NCBI GenBank assembly: GCA_017983695.1
Contig: JAGOAX010000001.1
Span: 62,001-126,000, forward strand
DNA length: 64,000 nt
Source: Ferruginibacter sp.
GTDB lineage: Bacteria > Bacteroidota > Bacteroidia > Chitinophagales > Chitinophagaceae
Direction of reading: 5' to 3'
Position numbers and translations under genes: made by a program. Within the stretch, counting starts at the first letter, position 1. Every line of letters begins with the position of its first letter. The notes beneath the pieces were generated by a model. That model searched no databases. It saw only the letters and a program-made list of their open reading frames with translations, and was not told the DNA's origin. Below, piece by piece: positions 55,460 to 63,178 of the stretch.

Positions 55460-56485
55460 TTATTTGTTTTCAACAATTTGTAAAAAGGTCTTCTTCTTCT
55501 TTATAAAATATTGCCATACCACCGAGCCATTATACCAGCCGCCCAATCTCCCCTCCTTTTTTACAGGAAAAATGGATTGCTTTTTATCAAACAGCATCCA
55601 CCTAAAAAAATGAATATGTGCTTTTAAAATCGTACCGAAATATCCGCTGTCGCCACTTAACAAGCCCTTCCATGCGGCCACAGCATCTAATGTAAGCCTG
55701 AACGGGATTTTCCATAAGGCCTCAGCCAAAGAAAAATTTTTAGCCAGCATTATAAGGTTGTTCCTGAAATTAAGGTAAGTTTTTTTGCTACTGCCTTTCG
55801 CCAGTGTTCCGGCGCCAACATGATATACAACCGAAGCAGGCTGCACATACACTTTATAGCCGGCCAGCTGTAAGCGCCAGCAAAAATCTATTTCTTCCTG
55901 GTGGGCAAAAAAGTATTCGTCCAATCCTCCTAACTCATGATATACCGAAGCCTTTACAAACAATGCAGCACCGCTGGCCCAAAAACATTGGGCTGCATTA
56001 TTATACTGTCCTTTATCATCTTCACAAATATCAAATACCCTTCCTCTCGAAAATGGGTACCCAAATTTATCTATCCACCCACCACTGGCACCGGCGTATT
56101 CAAATTGATTTTTATTATTGTAAGCTAATAATTTGGGTTGGCATGCCGCTATTGTGGTATCACTCTCCATCAAATCTATAACCGGTGATATCCATCCGGG
56201 AGTAACTTCTACATCGCTGTTTAATAAAACATAATAATCACTTTGTACCTGTTTTAAAGCAGTATTATATCCCTTCGCAAAACCTTCATTGCAATTGTTC
56301 AGTAAAATTTCCACCTGCGGATAATGGCTTTTTAAAAACCCAACTGAATCATCGGTTGACGCATTATCTGCCACAATAATTCTTTTATTGGCATATTCAG
56401 ATAACAAAACCGATGGTAAAAATTGTTCTAAAAAATTTTTACCATTCCAGTTTAAAATTACAATTGCTACAGAAGGATTTTGCAT
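55460..56485 (-). CDS. GT2 family glycosyltransferase
   Basis: 341 aa cytosolic or membrane-associated GT-A enzyme. AIVILNWNGKNFLEQFLPSVL and the metal-site-like LLNSDVEVTPGW are typical of rhamnosyl/galactosyl-type GT2s. C-terminal hydrophobic patches may contact the membrane. Probably builds an envelope polysaccharide; donor and acceptor unknown. It is divergent from the histidine kinase gene. Confidence 0.88.
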   Translation of the reverse strand: MQNPSVAIVILNWNGKNFLEQFLPSVLLSEYANKRIIVADNASTDDSVGFLKSHYPQVEILLNNCNEGFAKGYNTALKQVQSDYYVLLNSDVEVTPGWISPVIDLMESDTTIAACQPKLLAYNNKNQFEYAGASGGWIDKFGYPFSRGRVFDICEDDKGQYNNAAQCFWASGAALFVKASVYHELGGLDEYFFAHQEEIDFCWRLQLAGYKVYVQPASVVYHVGAGTLAKGSSKKTYLNFRNNLIMLAKNFSLAEALWKIPFRLTLDAVAAWKGLLSGDSGYFGTILKAHIHFFRWMLFDKKQSIFPVKKEGRLGGWYNGSVVWQYFIKKKKTFLQIVENK

Positions 56486-56570
56486 TATTTATACCTGCTT
56501 AAGTTCTTTATGGCACCAGTGTTGTGTACTTATCCCATTGGCAAACTTTAATTATGTTTTGCACAAACTT

Positions 56571-56607
56571 ACTTATAACTTACAACTTATAACTCATAAC
56601 TTATTTC
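56571..56607. repeat. Variant copy of the ACTTATAACTTAAAACTTA repeat
   Basis: ACTTATAACTTACAACTTA (one mismatch to the 19-mer), continued as TATAACTCATAACTTATTT, just upstream of the histidine kinase ATG at 56619. Confidence 0.6.
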
Positions 56608-56618
56608 TATTTTTACTT

Positions 56619-57773
56619 ATGTTTTCACAATTACTTAACTGGCGTACAGGTTTGGCAGCAATTGCCATTGCCATTGTAACCGGTACTGTATTTTATTCGA
56701 ATTATATTTCTAAAAAAATTGCAGCCGACGAAAGAAAAAAAGTAAATGTGTGGGTACAGTCTTTAAAAACAAGAATTAACGCTACAGAACAATCGGCATT
56801 AGATCTTACCAATATCATCACGTCGGAAAATACAGAAATACCCATCATTGGTACAGATGAAAAAGATAATCCGCTGAATGAATTTTTAAACCTCGATTCT
56901 GCAATGGTGAAATCCGACAGTAATTACCTAAGAAAAAAAGTGAAGGAATTTAAAAACCAGCACGACCCGATAACTGTAGAAATAAGTAAGGACCCCTTGG
57001 TATATAATAAGTACTATTATGGCGATTCAGACCTTTTAAAACAGGTACGTTATTATCCCATCGTCCAGCTTTTTATTGTAGCATTATTTATCATTATTAC
57101 TTTAATAACTGTATCGGTAAGAAATAAATCGACCCAAAACCAGGTATGGGCCGGTATGGCAAAAGAAACGGCTCACCAGTTGGGTACGCCGCTGTCTTCA
57201 TTACAGGGTTGGGTAGAAATGTTGAAAGATAATCCGCAGAGCGAAAAAATTGCTGCAGAAATGGCTAAAGATGTTGACCGCTTAAAATTAGTAAGCGACC
57301 GCTTTGGAAAAATTGGCAGCATACCGCAGTTAGAAGAAAAAAATATTATTGCACAGGTGGAAAGTATGGTAGCTTATATAAAAAGAAGAGCTACAGATAA
57401 AGTTAATTTTTCCATCAACAGTTTTAATGAAACAGAAATTGTGGGCATGATAAATGCACCGCTTTTTGACTGGGTAATTGAAAACCTGTTAAAGAATGCA
57501 CTGGATGCAATGGAAGGCAAAGGCAGCATCAGTATTTCCATTAAAAACGAAACGGCAAACACCATTATTGATGTAACTGATACCGGCAAAGGCATCAGCA
57601 AACAAAATATTGCCAATGTGTTTAAGCCGGGATTTACAACAAAAAAACGTGGCTGGGGCCTTGGTTTAAGTTTATCAAAACGTATTATTGAACAATACCA
57701 CAAAGGCGAATTGTATGTAAAACATTCTGAGCCCGGCAAAGGCTCCACATTCAGAATTGTTCTAAAAAAATAA
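56619..57773 (+). CDS. Sensor histidine kinase
   Basis: 384 aa from ATG 56619; the open frame extends further upstream but without kinase features. Two membrane helices (about 9-27 and 146-166) enclose a periplasmic sensor region. The H-box AKETAHQLGTPLSSLQGWVEML carries His186. N-box, G1 (DTGKGIS) and G2 (GWGLGLSLSKRI) of the ATPase domain follow. A response regulator is not adjacent, so its partner is elsewhere. Signal unknown. Confidence 0.88.
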   Translation: MFSQLLNWRTGLAAIAIAIVTGTVFYSNYISKKIAADERKKVNVWVQSLKTRINATEQSALDLTNIITSENTEIPIIGTDEKDNPLNEFLNLDSAMVKSDSNYLRKKVKEFKNQHDPITVEISKDPLVYNKYYYGDSDLLKQVRYYPIVQLFIVALFIIITLITVSVRNKSTQNQVWAGMAKETAHQLGTPLSSLQGWVEMLKDNPQSEKIAAEMAKDVDRLKLVSDRFGKIGSIPQLEEKNIIAQVESMVAYIKRRATDKVNFSINSFNETEIVGMINAPLFDWVIENLLKNALDAMEGKGSISISIKNETANTIIDVTDTGKGISKQNIANVFKPGFTTKKRGWGLGLSLSKRIIEQYHKGELYVKHSEPGKGSTFRIVLKK

Positions 57774-57798
57774 TCACCTTACATTTGCAGTCCCAAAA

Positions 57799-57860
57799 CA
57801 TGGCCGGGTGGCGAACCTGCCTACCGGCAGGCAGGATTGGTAGAAGCACCACCTTGAGGC
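57799..57860 (+). pseudogene. Truncated tRNA-Leu(GAG) copy (5' half), disrupted by a palindrome
   Basis: GGCCGGGTGGCGAA and ATTGGTAGAAGCACCACCTTGAGG match the intact tRNA-Leu(GAG) at 58114-58151 with one mismatch (A for C). A 20-bp palindrome is inserted between them. Sequence similarity stops after the anticodon loop, so the anticodon stem 3' half, T-arm and acceptor 3' strand are missing. It cannot be a functional tRNA. Confidence 0.88.
57816..57835. repeat. 20-bp palindrome CCTGCCTACCGGCAGGCAGG inside the tRNA half-copy
   Basis: A near-perfect inverted repeat (CCTGCC/GGCAGG with a CTACCGG centre) placed precisely between GAA and ATT of the tRNA D-arm. It is the only sequence difference of this kind between the half-copy and the intact gene. 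Confidence 0.75.
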
Positions 57861-57874
57861 ATATGATATAATTT

Positions 57875-58108
57875 ATGTACTATGTTTATGCAATAAAGAG
57901 TTTGGTCAGGAAATATATTTATGTTGGGATGACAAATGATATCGAAAGAAGAGTTCTTGAACACAATAACGGAGAAAACAAGTCGACTAAAGCTTACAAA
58001 CCTTTTATTTTAATACATAAGGAGCAATTTGAAACTAGGGTTGAGGCAAGGAAAAGAGAAAAGTATTTAAAATCTGGTATTGGAAAAGAATTTCTTAATT
58101 CAATATAA
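57875..58108 (+). CDS. GIY-YIG nuclease family protein
   Basis: 77 aa. YVYAIKS (3-9) and YIYVG (14-18) form the GIY and YIG halves; conserved Arg25/Arg26 (NDIERRVLEH) and the late acidic segment (EQFETRVEARKREKYL) suit the UPF0213-like single-domain nucleases. These Mg-dependent endonucleases include homing and repair enzymes. The gene ends 5 bp before the intact tRNA-Leu(GAG) and begins 15 bp after a truncated copy of the same tRNA's 5' half, so it looks like an insertion into the tRNA gene that rebuilt its target. No membrane segment or signal. Confidence 0.85.
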   Translation: MYYVYAIKSLVRKYIYVGMTNDIERRVLEHNNGENKSTKAYKPFILIHKEQFETRVEARKREKYLKSGIGKEFLNSI

Positions 58109-58113
58109 AACAT

Positions 58114-58197
58114 GGCCGGGTGGCGAAATTGGTAGACGCACCACCTTGAGGTGGTGGCGCTGGAAACGGCGTGCTGGTTCGAATCCAGTCTCGGTCA
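58114..58197 (+). tRNA. tRNA-Leu (anticodon GAG)
   Basis: Acceptor GGCCGGG/CTCGGTC (two G-U pairs), D-arm GGCGAAATTGGTAGACGC, anticodon arm CCACC-TTGAGGT-GGTGG with GAG, variable arm GCTGGAAACGGC-like and T-arm GCTGGTTCGAATCCAGT. 84 nt, discriminator A, CCA not encoded. Its 5' half is duplicated upstream. Confidence 0.93.
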
Positions 58198-58198
58198 C

Positions 58199-58227
58199 AA
58201 AAGCGAAGCAAATGCTTCGCTTTTTTA
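58199..58227 (+). terminator. Terminator after tRNA-Leu(GAG)
   Basis: AAAAGCGAAGCA and TGCTTCGCTTTT form an 11-12 bp stem with a small loop, followed by further T's. Confidence 0.85.
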
Positions 58228-58292
58228 TTTTACTAACAGCGACCCCGGATTTTGTTTTACAATACGGTAAATTGCAGCAGTAATTTTAAGGT

Positions 58293-59438
58293 ATGCAATA
58301 TTATATTATAGCTGGTGAAGCAAGTGGTGATTTACATGGCAGCAATTTGATAAAAGAATTGTACAAGCTGGATGCTGCTGCCAATATCCGTTGCTGGGGT
58401 GGCGATAAAATGGAAGCCGCAGGTGCCACGCTGGTAAAACATTACCGCGACCTTGCATTTATGGGTTTTGTTGAAGTAATTAAAAACTTGCGCACTATTT
58501 TCCGCAATATCGATCTGTGTAAAAAAGATATTAACGCCAACAGACCGGATGTGTTGATACTGATAGATTACCCCGGTTTTAATTTACGCATTGCCAAATG
58601 GGCAAAGCAACAGGGCTTAAAAGTAATTTACTATATCTCTCCGCAGGTTTGGGCATGGAAAGAGAACAGGGTTAAGGGCATTAAAGATAACGTGGATAAA
58701 ATGCTGGTGATATTACCATTTGAAAAAGATTTTTATAAAAAATGGAATTACGAAGTGGAATATGTGGGGCATCCGCTGGTGGAAGTAGTTGAGGAATTTG
58801 GAATTTGGAATTTGGAATTGCCGGATCAAAATACTGCTACCACTTCCCCTAATTCCCAATTACAAATTCCTAATTCCGGCATTGTTGCAGTTTTGCCCGG
58901 CAGCCGCAAACAGGAGATATTGAAAAAGCTGCCCATCATGCTTGAGGTTGCAAAACATTTTCCGGATTATACATTTGTGGTGGCCATAGCACCCGGCCTG
59001 GAAGAAAGTTTTTATAATGAATTATTAGTTCCTTATAAAAATGTATCTGCTGTGGTAAATAAAACCTACGAATTATTATCACAATCAAAAGCAGCCCTTG
59101 TAACAAGTGGTACAGCTACATTAGAAACTGCTTTATTTGCTGTGCCCGAAGTGGTTTGTTATAAAGGCAATGCAATAAGTTACCAGATAGCAAAGCGATT
59201 GGTAAAAATAAAATACATCTGCCTGGTTAATTTAATAATGGATAAAGAAGTAGTGAAAGAATTGATACAGGATGAACTTACTATTGAAAACCTAACTACC
59301 GCATTACAGGAACTGTTAACAAATACAGCAAAACAGCAACAGTTAAAGAAAGATTATACCGATTTAAAAAAACTGTTAAGCCGGGGTGGCCATGCTTCTG
59401 CCAACGCTGCAAAAAGCATTTATACATTTATCAGTTAA
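58293..59438 (+). CDS. lpxB: Lipid-A-disaccharide synthase
   Basis: 381 aa GT-B-fold enzyme. Signatures are IIAGEASGDLHGSNLI, WGGDKMEAAGATLV, LIDYPGFNLRIAKWAKQQGLKVIYYISPQVWAWKENR, VLPGSRKQEI and TSGTATLETALFAVPEVVCYK. It joins UDP-2,3-diacylglucosamine and lipid X to form the lipid A disaccharide. Its stop overlaps the convergent small gene's stop by sharing TTAA. Confidence 0.95.
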   Translation: MQYYIIAGEASGDLHGSNLIKELYKLDAAANIRCWGGDKMEAAGATLVKHYRDLAFMGFVEVIKNLRTIFRNIDLCKKDINANRPDVLILIDYPGFNLRIAKWAKQQGLKVIYYISPQVWAWKENRVKGIKDNVDKMLVILPFEKDFYKKWNYEVEYVGHPLVEVVEEFGIWNLELPDQNTATTSPNSQLQIPNSGIVAVLPGSRKQEILKKLPIMLEVAKHFPDYTFVVAIAPGLEESFYNELLVPYKNVSAVVNKTYELLSQSKAALVTSGTATLETALFAVPEVVCYKGNAISYQIAKRLVKIKYICLVNLIMDKEVVKELIQDELTIENLTTALQELLTNTAKQQQLKKDYTDLKKLLSRGGHASANAAKSIYTFIS

Positions 59439-59599
59439 CGGCTAAGGAGTTTTATGGCCAAAATTATCATGGCTACTAAAAATAATATTAAAGACAGCCT
59501 GTTAATTCCATGCATATATTTCATCCATTGCGTACGTGGTGCATTGGGATCTTTCTTTTTAAGGTAAAGATATTCGGCAATTTGTTTTAATATTCCCAT
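59435..59599 (-). CDS. Small conserved membrane protein (DUF6728-like)
   Basis: 54 aa from the ATG at 59599; the frame is open 17 residues further but that part looks untranslated. The sequence pattern MGILKQIAEYLYLKKKDPN followed by a helix (INRLSLILFLVAMIILAIKLL) is recurrent in Bacteroidota. Function unknown. Convergent with lpxB, sharing stop-codon bases. Confidence 0.7.
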   Translation of the reverse strand: MGILKQIAEYLYLKKKDPNAPRTQWMKYMHGINRLSLILFLVAMIILAIKLLSR

Positions 59600-59725
59600 T
59601 GTATTACTATTGTAATTTGATGCGAAATTATAAGTTAAATTTGTAAACAATGCCGTTTGTTAAATGTTCTGTACTTTAAAAACCAAAATTGTTACCCATT
59701 CGTATCTAATTCAAATAAAAAAGTT

Positions 59726-60187
59726 ATGAGACATATTGTATTAGCTACCCTTTTTCTGATTACCGCAACCTGCACATTTGCCCAAACAAAAAAATATACT
59801 GTAATAAAAACTGATGCTGAGTGGCGCAAACTGTTAACTACAGAACAGTACAGAGTTACCCGTAAAAAAGGTACAGAAGCAGCTTTTAGCGGCCAATACT
59901 GGGATAACCATAAAGCCGGTACTTATAAATGCGTTTGCTGCGACTTGGAATTATTCAGCTCTGCCACCAAATTTGAAAGTGGTACCGGATGGCCAAGTTT
60001 TTGGAAACCTGTACTTAAAGCCAATGTAGAAGAAATAACAGATAATAGTTTTGGAATGGAACGTACAGAAGTAAACTGCAGCAGGTGTGGCGCACATTTG
60101 GGGCATGTGTTTGACGACGGGCCAAAACCAACAGATTTAAGATATTGTATGAATTCGGTAAGCTTAACCTTTACACCAAAGAAATAA
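59726..60187 (+). CDS. msrB: Exported peptide-methionine (R)-S-oxide reductase MsrB
   Basis: 153 aa from ATG 59726, which starts a signal peptide (about 1-20). Zinc ligands are Cys69/Cys72 (CVCC) and Cys118/Cys121 (CSRC). The catalytic Cys141 lies in RYCMNSVSL. SGTGWPSFWKP and GAHLGHVFDDGP complete the MsrB signature. It repairs methionine R-sulfoxide in exported proteins. No MsrA is fused. Confidence 0.93.
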   Translation: MRHIVLATLFLITATCTFAQTKKYTVIKTDAEWRKLLTTEQYRVTRKKGTEAAFSGQYWDNHKAGTYKCVCCDLELFSSATKFESGTGWPSFWKPVLKANVEEITDNSFGMERTEVNCSRCGAHLGHVFDDGPKPTDLRYCMNSVSLTFTPKK

Positions 60188-60321
60188 TTTTTCCTTTAAA
60201 TTATATTGAAGGCTGGAGCCTGGTTATCTTTTTCAGCTTATTATTACTGTAAAGTATGCGTAAAAAATATAAACCGTAATGGTGTTTTTTTTATACTGAA
60301 AGGCTACAGACTGTAATTAAA

Positions 60322-62010
60322 TTATACAGCCATTAACCAAAAGCCGAACAAACTTCCTTCGCCCGGTTTACTTTCCACCCATACAGCACCGCCCTGTGCT
60401 TCTATAAACTGGCGGGATATTGCAAGGCCAAGCCCTGTACCGGTTCTTTCCTGCGTATCGGGCACTTTAAAATAACGATCAAATATTTTGGGTAAATATT
60501 TTTCGTCAATGCCACGGCCACTGTCTTTTACTGTAAAAAATATTTTTTTATCCTGCTGGTGTACATTAATTTCTATTGAAGAAAACTCAGCAGAATATTT
60601 GATGGCATTAGTAAGATAGTTGATCAGCACCCAGGTTGTTTTTTCGCCATCTGCATACAATGCAGGCAATGTTTCTGCAATATCTTTACTAATAATTATT
60701 TTCTTTTGCAGTGCTAAAAACAAAACCGATTCCAGTGCTTGCTCCACCACTTCTTCGGAAGTAACAGTTTCCATTTTTAATTGTATGTTTCCGGTTTCGG
60801 CCTGGCTTAAATTAAGCAGCTCACTGGTAATTTTCAACAATCTGTCCGAATCATCGCCAATCCCTTTTATCAGTTCCTGCTGTTCGTTATTTAAATCTCC
60901 TACCCTATTATCATTTAATAATTTTGCACTCATTTTTATTGAAGCAATAGGTGTTTTTAACTCATGAGATACTGTGGCAATGAAATTTGTTTTAGCTTCA
61001 TTTAACTCATAAAACGAAGTGATATTACGCAGTACCATTACCTGACCTATTACTTCTTCATTTGCTTTTACAGTGATAAGATCTTTGTTAAAATAACTCT
61101 CTTTATTATCAGCAAATATCTTCAGTTCTTTTTTTGTTTCCTGCTGAAGCAATGTACGCATAAGGTCGTTTTGCAACGCAATATCGGGAGCATATTTTCC
61201 GATGATATTTTTTTCCTGTATGCCAATCAGGCGTTCGGCTACGGCATTCAAAAACAGTATATTCATTTTTGTATCAAACCCAATAATGCCATCATGCATT
61301 TGATTAATGATAGTTTCAATACGGCTTTTTTCAAACTGTAATTTTGCTAAATTGCTGTGTTCATATTCATCCAGTTTTTCTGCCATAGTATTAAAGGCAT
61401 CAGCCAGCGCTCCAAATTCGTCCTTCTGCTCCAGGTAAATTCTTTTCTTATAATTTTTATTGGCTATCTCTTTAATACCTTCTGCAAGTTTAGTAACAGG
61501 CGATGCAATAACCGAAGGAAAATTGTAGATGAATGTTAGTGTAACAATAATAAGAATAGTGAATATTATAGTTAACCAAAGCCTTGCAGTTTCCGCTGTA
61601 TCCTGTGCTATTTTATTTTTGTAAAGAATAGCATCCTGATTAAGATCATTAATAACCTGCAACGATTGCCGCAATTGCGGGTAATTGGAAGAATCAAAAG
61701 GATTTACCAAAAGTTCACCATAGTTTTTCCTTAATTCCAGAGTAGCCTCCTTCTCACCGGGTTCTGTTATATTCTTTTCCTGTTTTTGTAAATTGGTTTC
61801 AAATATTTTTGCGGCATCTTTACTTACAGGCACATCTTCAAGCGCCTTAAGCATATTATTGCAATACACCAGCGACTCGTGGTTGTTGGTTAAAATTTTA
61901 TCTGCATCGTTGCTAAGCCGGTTAATATAAAAAAGGCCAAGTGATCCAAACACCAGTATCACTACAAATAAAAAAGATAAGCCCAGTGATAATTTTACTT
62001 TTAGTTTCAT
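60322..62010 (-). CDS. HAMP-PAS sensor histidine kinase (KdpD kinase half)
   Basis: 562 aa. A first membrane helix (7-28), helical extracytoplasmic domain, second helix (144-163), HAMP (about 164-217) and PAS (about 230-335) lead to HisKA with His349 in TVSHELKTPIASIK. The ATPase domain has DSGRGI and GTGLGLAISRQF. Its ATG lies one base after the stop (TAG) of the KdpD-N gene, so the two are translationally coupled and together replace full-length KdpD. A response regulator (KdpE) is not visible here. Confidence 0.9.
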   Translation of the reverse strand: MKLKVKLSLGLSFLFVVILVFGSLGLFYINRLSNDADKILTNNHESLVYCNNMLKALEDVPVSKDAAKIFETNLQKQEKNITEPGEKEATLELRKNYGELLVNPFDSSNYPQLRQSLQVINDLNQDAILYKNKIAQDTAETARLWLTIIFTILIIVTLTFIYNFPSVIASPVTKLAEGIKEIANKNYKKRIYLEQKDEFGALADAFNTMAEKLDEYEHSNLAKLQFEKSRIETIINQMHDGIIGFDTKMNILFLNAVAERLIGIQEKNIIGKYAPDIALQNDLMRTLLQQETKKELKIFADNKESYFNKDLITVKANEEVIGQVMVLRNITSFYELNEAKTNFIATVSHELKTPIASIKMSAKLLNDNRVGDLNNEQQELIKGIGDDSDRLLKITSELLNLSQAETGNIQLKMETVTSEEVVEQALESVLFLALQKKIIISKDIAETLPALYADGEKTTWVLINYLTNAIKYSAEFSSIEINVHQQDKKIFFTVKDSGRGIDEKYLPKIFDRYFKVPDTQERTGTGLGLAISRQFIEAQGGAVWVESKPGEGSLFGFWLMAV

Positions 62011-62011
62011 A

Positions 62012-63139
62012 CTACGACAAAATTACAATATCAATATCTGCTGCTGATAATTTATTGAGTAATTGGTTAAAAATAGCAGTATTTAAAATTACGTTCATTA
62101 AACTGAGATGCGGCTTACCAATGCAAATAGTGGTAATGCCTTTTTGTTCAGTTGTTTCTAAAATAGCTTTGGCTATATTGTTATGCTTTGCCTTAATTAC
62201 TTCTGCACCAAGTTCTGTAGCCAGCTTAAAATTATTTATCAAATGCCGCTGGGATGCTAATCCAATTTTATCGCCAGCCTCTTTTGGCGTTTGCACATAA
62301 AGCACCGCCCATTTACTGTTATAATAAGAAGCAAGCCTTGCAGTTTTACGAATCACTTTTTTTGCAATTTCATGGTTACTGCTGATACAGGCAAGAAAAC
62401 GTTCCTGCTTCATGTACGAACTCCTCGGCAATTCCGTTTCAATCTTTCTCTCTACCTGGCTGGCCACCTCTTTTAAAGCCAGCTCCCGCAATTGTAAAAT
62501 TCTTTCGCCCTGAAAAAAATTTTTTAACGAGATAGCTACTTTATCCGGTGGATATATTTTCCCTTCTTTCAGCCTTGTTATTAATTCATCGGCAGTAAGA
62601 TCAATGTTCACTACTTCATCTGCCTGTTGCAGTACACTATCCGGTACACGTTCTGCTACTTCAATACCAGTAATTTCCTTTACTTCTGCATTCAAGCTTT
62701 CTATATGCTGAATATTAATAGCACTGATAACATTTATACCTGCGTCCAGTATTTCCATTACGTCCTGCCAGCGTTTACTATTTTTGCTGCCTTCAATATT
62801 AGTATGTGCCAGTTCATCCACAATTACAATTTCCGGATGCAAATTTATCACCGCCTGCACATCCAGTTCCTCCAGTTCTTTACCTTTATAAAATAATTTT
62901 CTCCTGGGCACAACAGGCAAGCCTTCTAATAATTCATGTGTTTCTTTTCTGTTGTGCGTTTCTATATAGCCGATTTTTACATCAATACCATTTTTTAATA
63001 AGGAACGGGCTTCCTGCAACATGCGGTAGGTCTTTCCCACACCGGCACTCATACCAATGTAAATCTTAAGCTTTCCCCGCCTTGACTTTTTAATAAGGTC
63101 GATAAAGTGTTGTACATTATTTTCTTTTTCGTCAGGCAT
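62012..63139 (-). CDS. kdpD: KdpD N-terminal sensor domain with Usp domain
   Basis: 375 aa. The KdpD-N Walker A is GMSAGVGKTYRML (29-41) and Walker B VIVDELAHTNIEGSKNSKRWQDV. A Usp (universal stress) domain takes the C-terminal third (about 245-375). There is no membrane, HisKA or ATPase region, so it is a split KdpD. It probably senses intracellular K+ or c-di-AMP and passes the signal to the kinase encoded next. It lies downstream of the porin gene in one operon. Confidence 0.92.
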   Translation of the reverse strand: MPDEKENNVQHFIDLIKKSRRGKLKIYIGMSAGVGKTYRMLQEARSLLKNGIDVKIGYIETHNRKETHELLEGLPVVPRRKLFYKGKELEELDVQAVINLHPEIVIVDELAHTNIEGSKNSKRWQDVMEILDAGINVISAINIQHIESLNAEVKEITGIEVAERVPDSVLQQADEVVNIDLTADELITRLKEGKIYPPDKVAISLKNFFQGERILQLRELALKEVASQVERKIETELPRSSYMKQERFLACISSNHEIAKKVIRKTARLASYYNSKWAVLYVQTPKEAGDKIGLASQRHLINNFKLATELGAEVIKAKHNNIAKAILETTEQKGITTICIGKPHLSLMNVILNTAIFNQLLNKLSAADIDIVILS

Positions 63140-63178
63140 TTATTCTTTTTTCAAACGTATTTAAAATTACGCTTTATA

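Noticed and set aside
58080..58283. 67-aa plus-strand frame across tRNA-Leu(GAG)
   Set aside because: Reads through the tRNA and terminator; only the GIY-YIG gene just upstream is credible.
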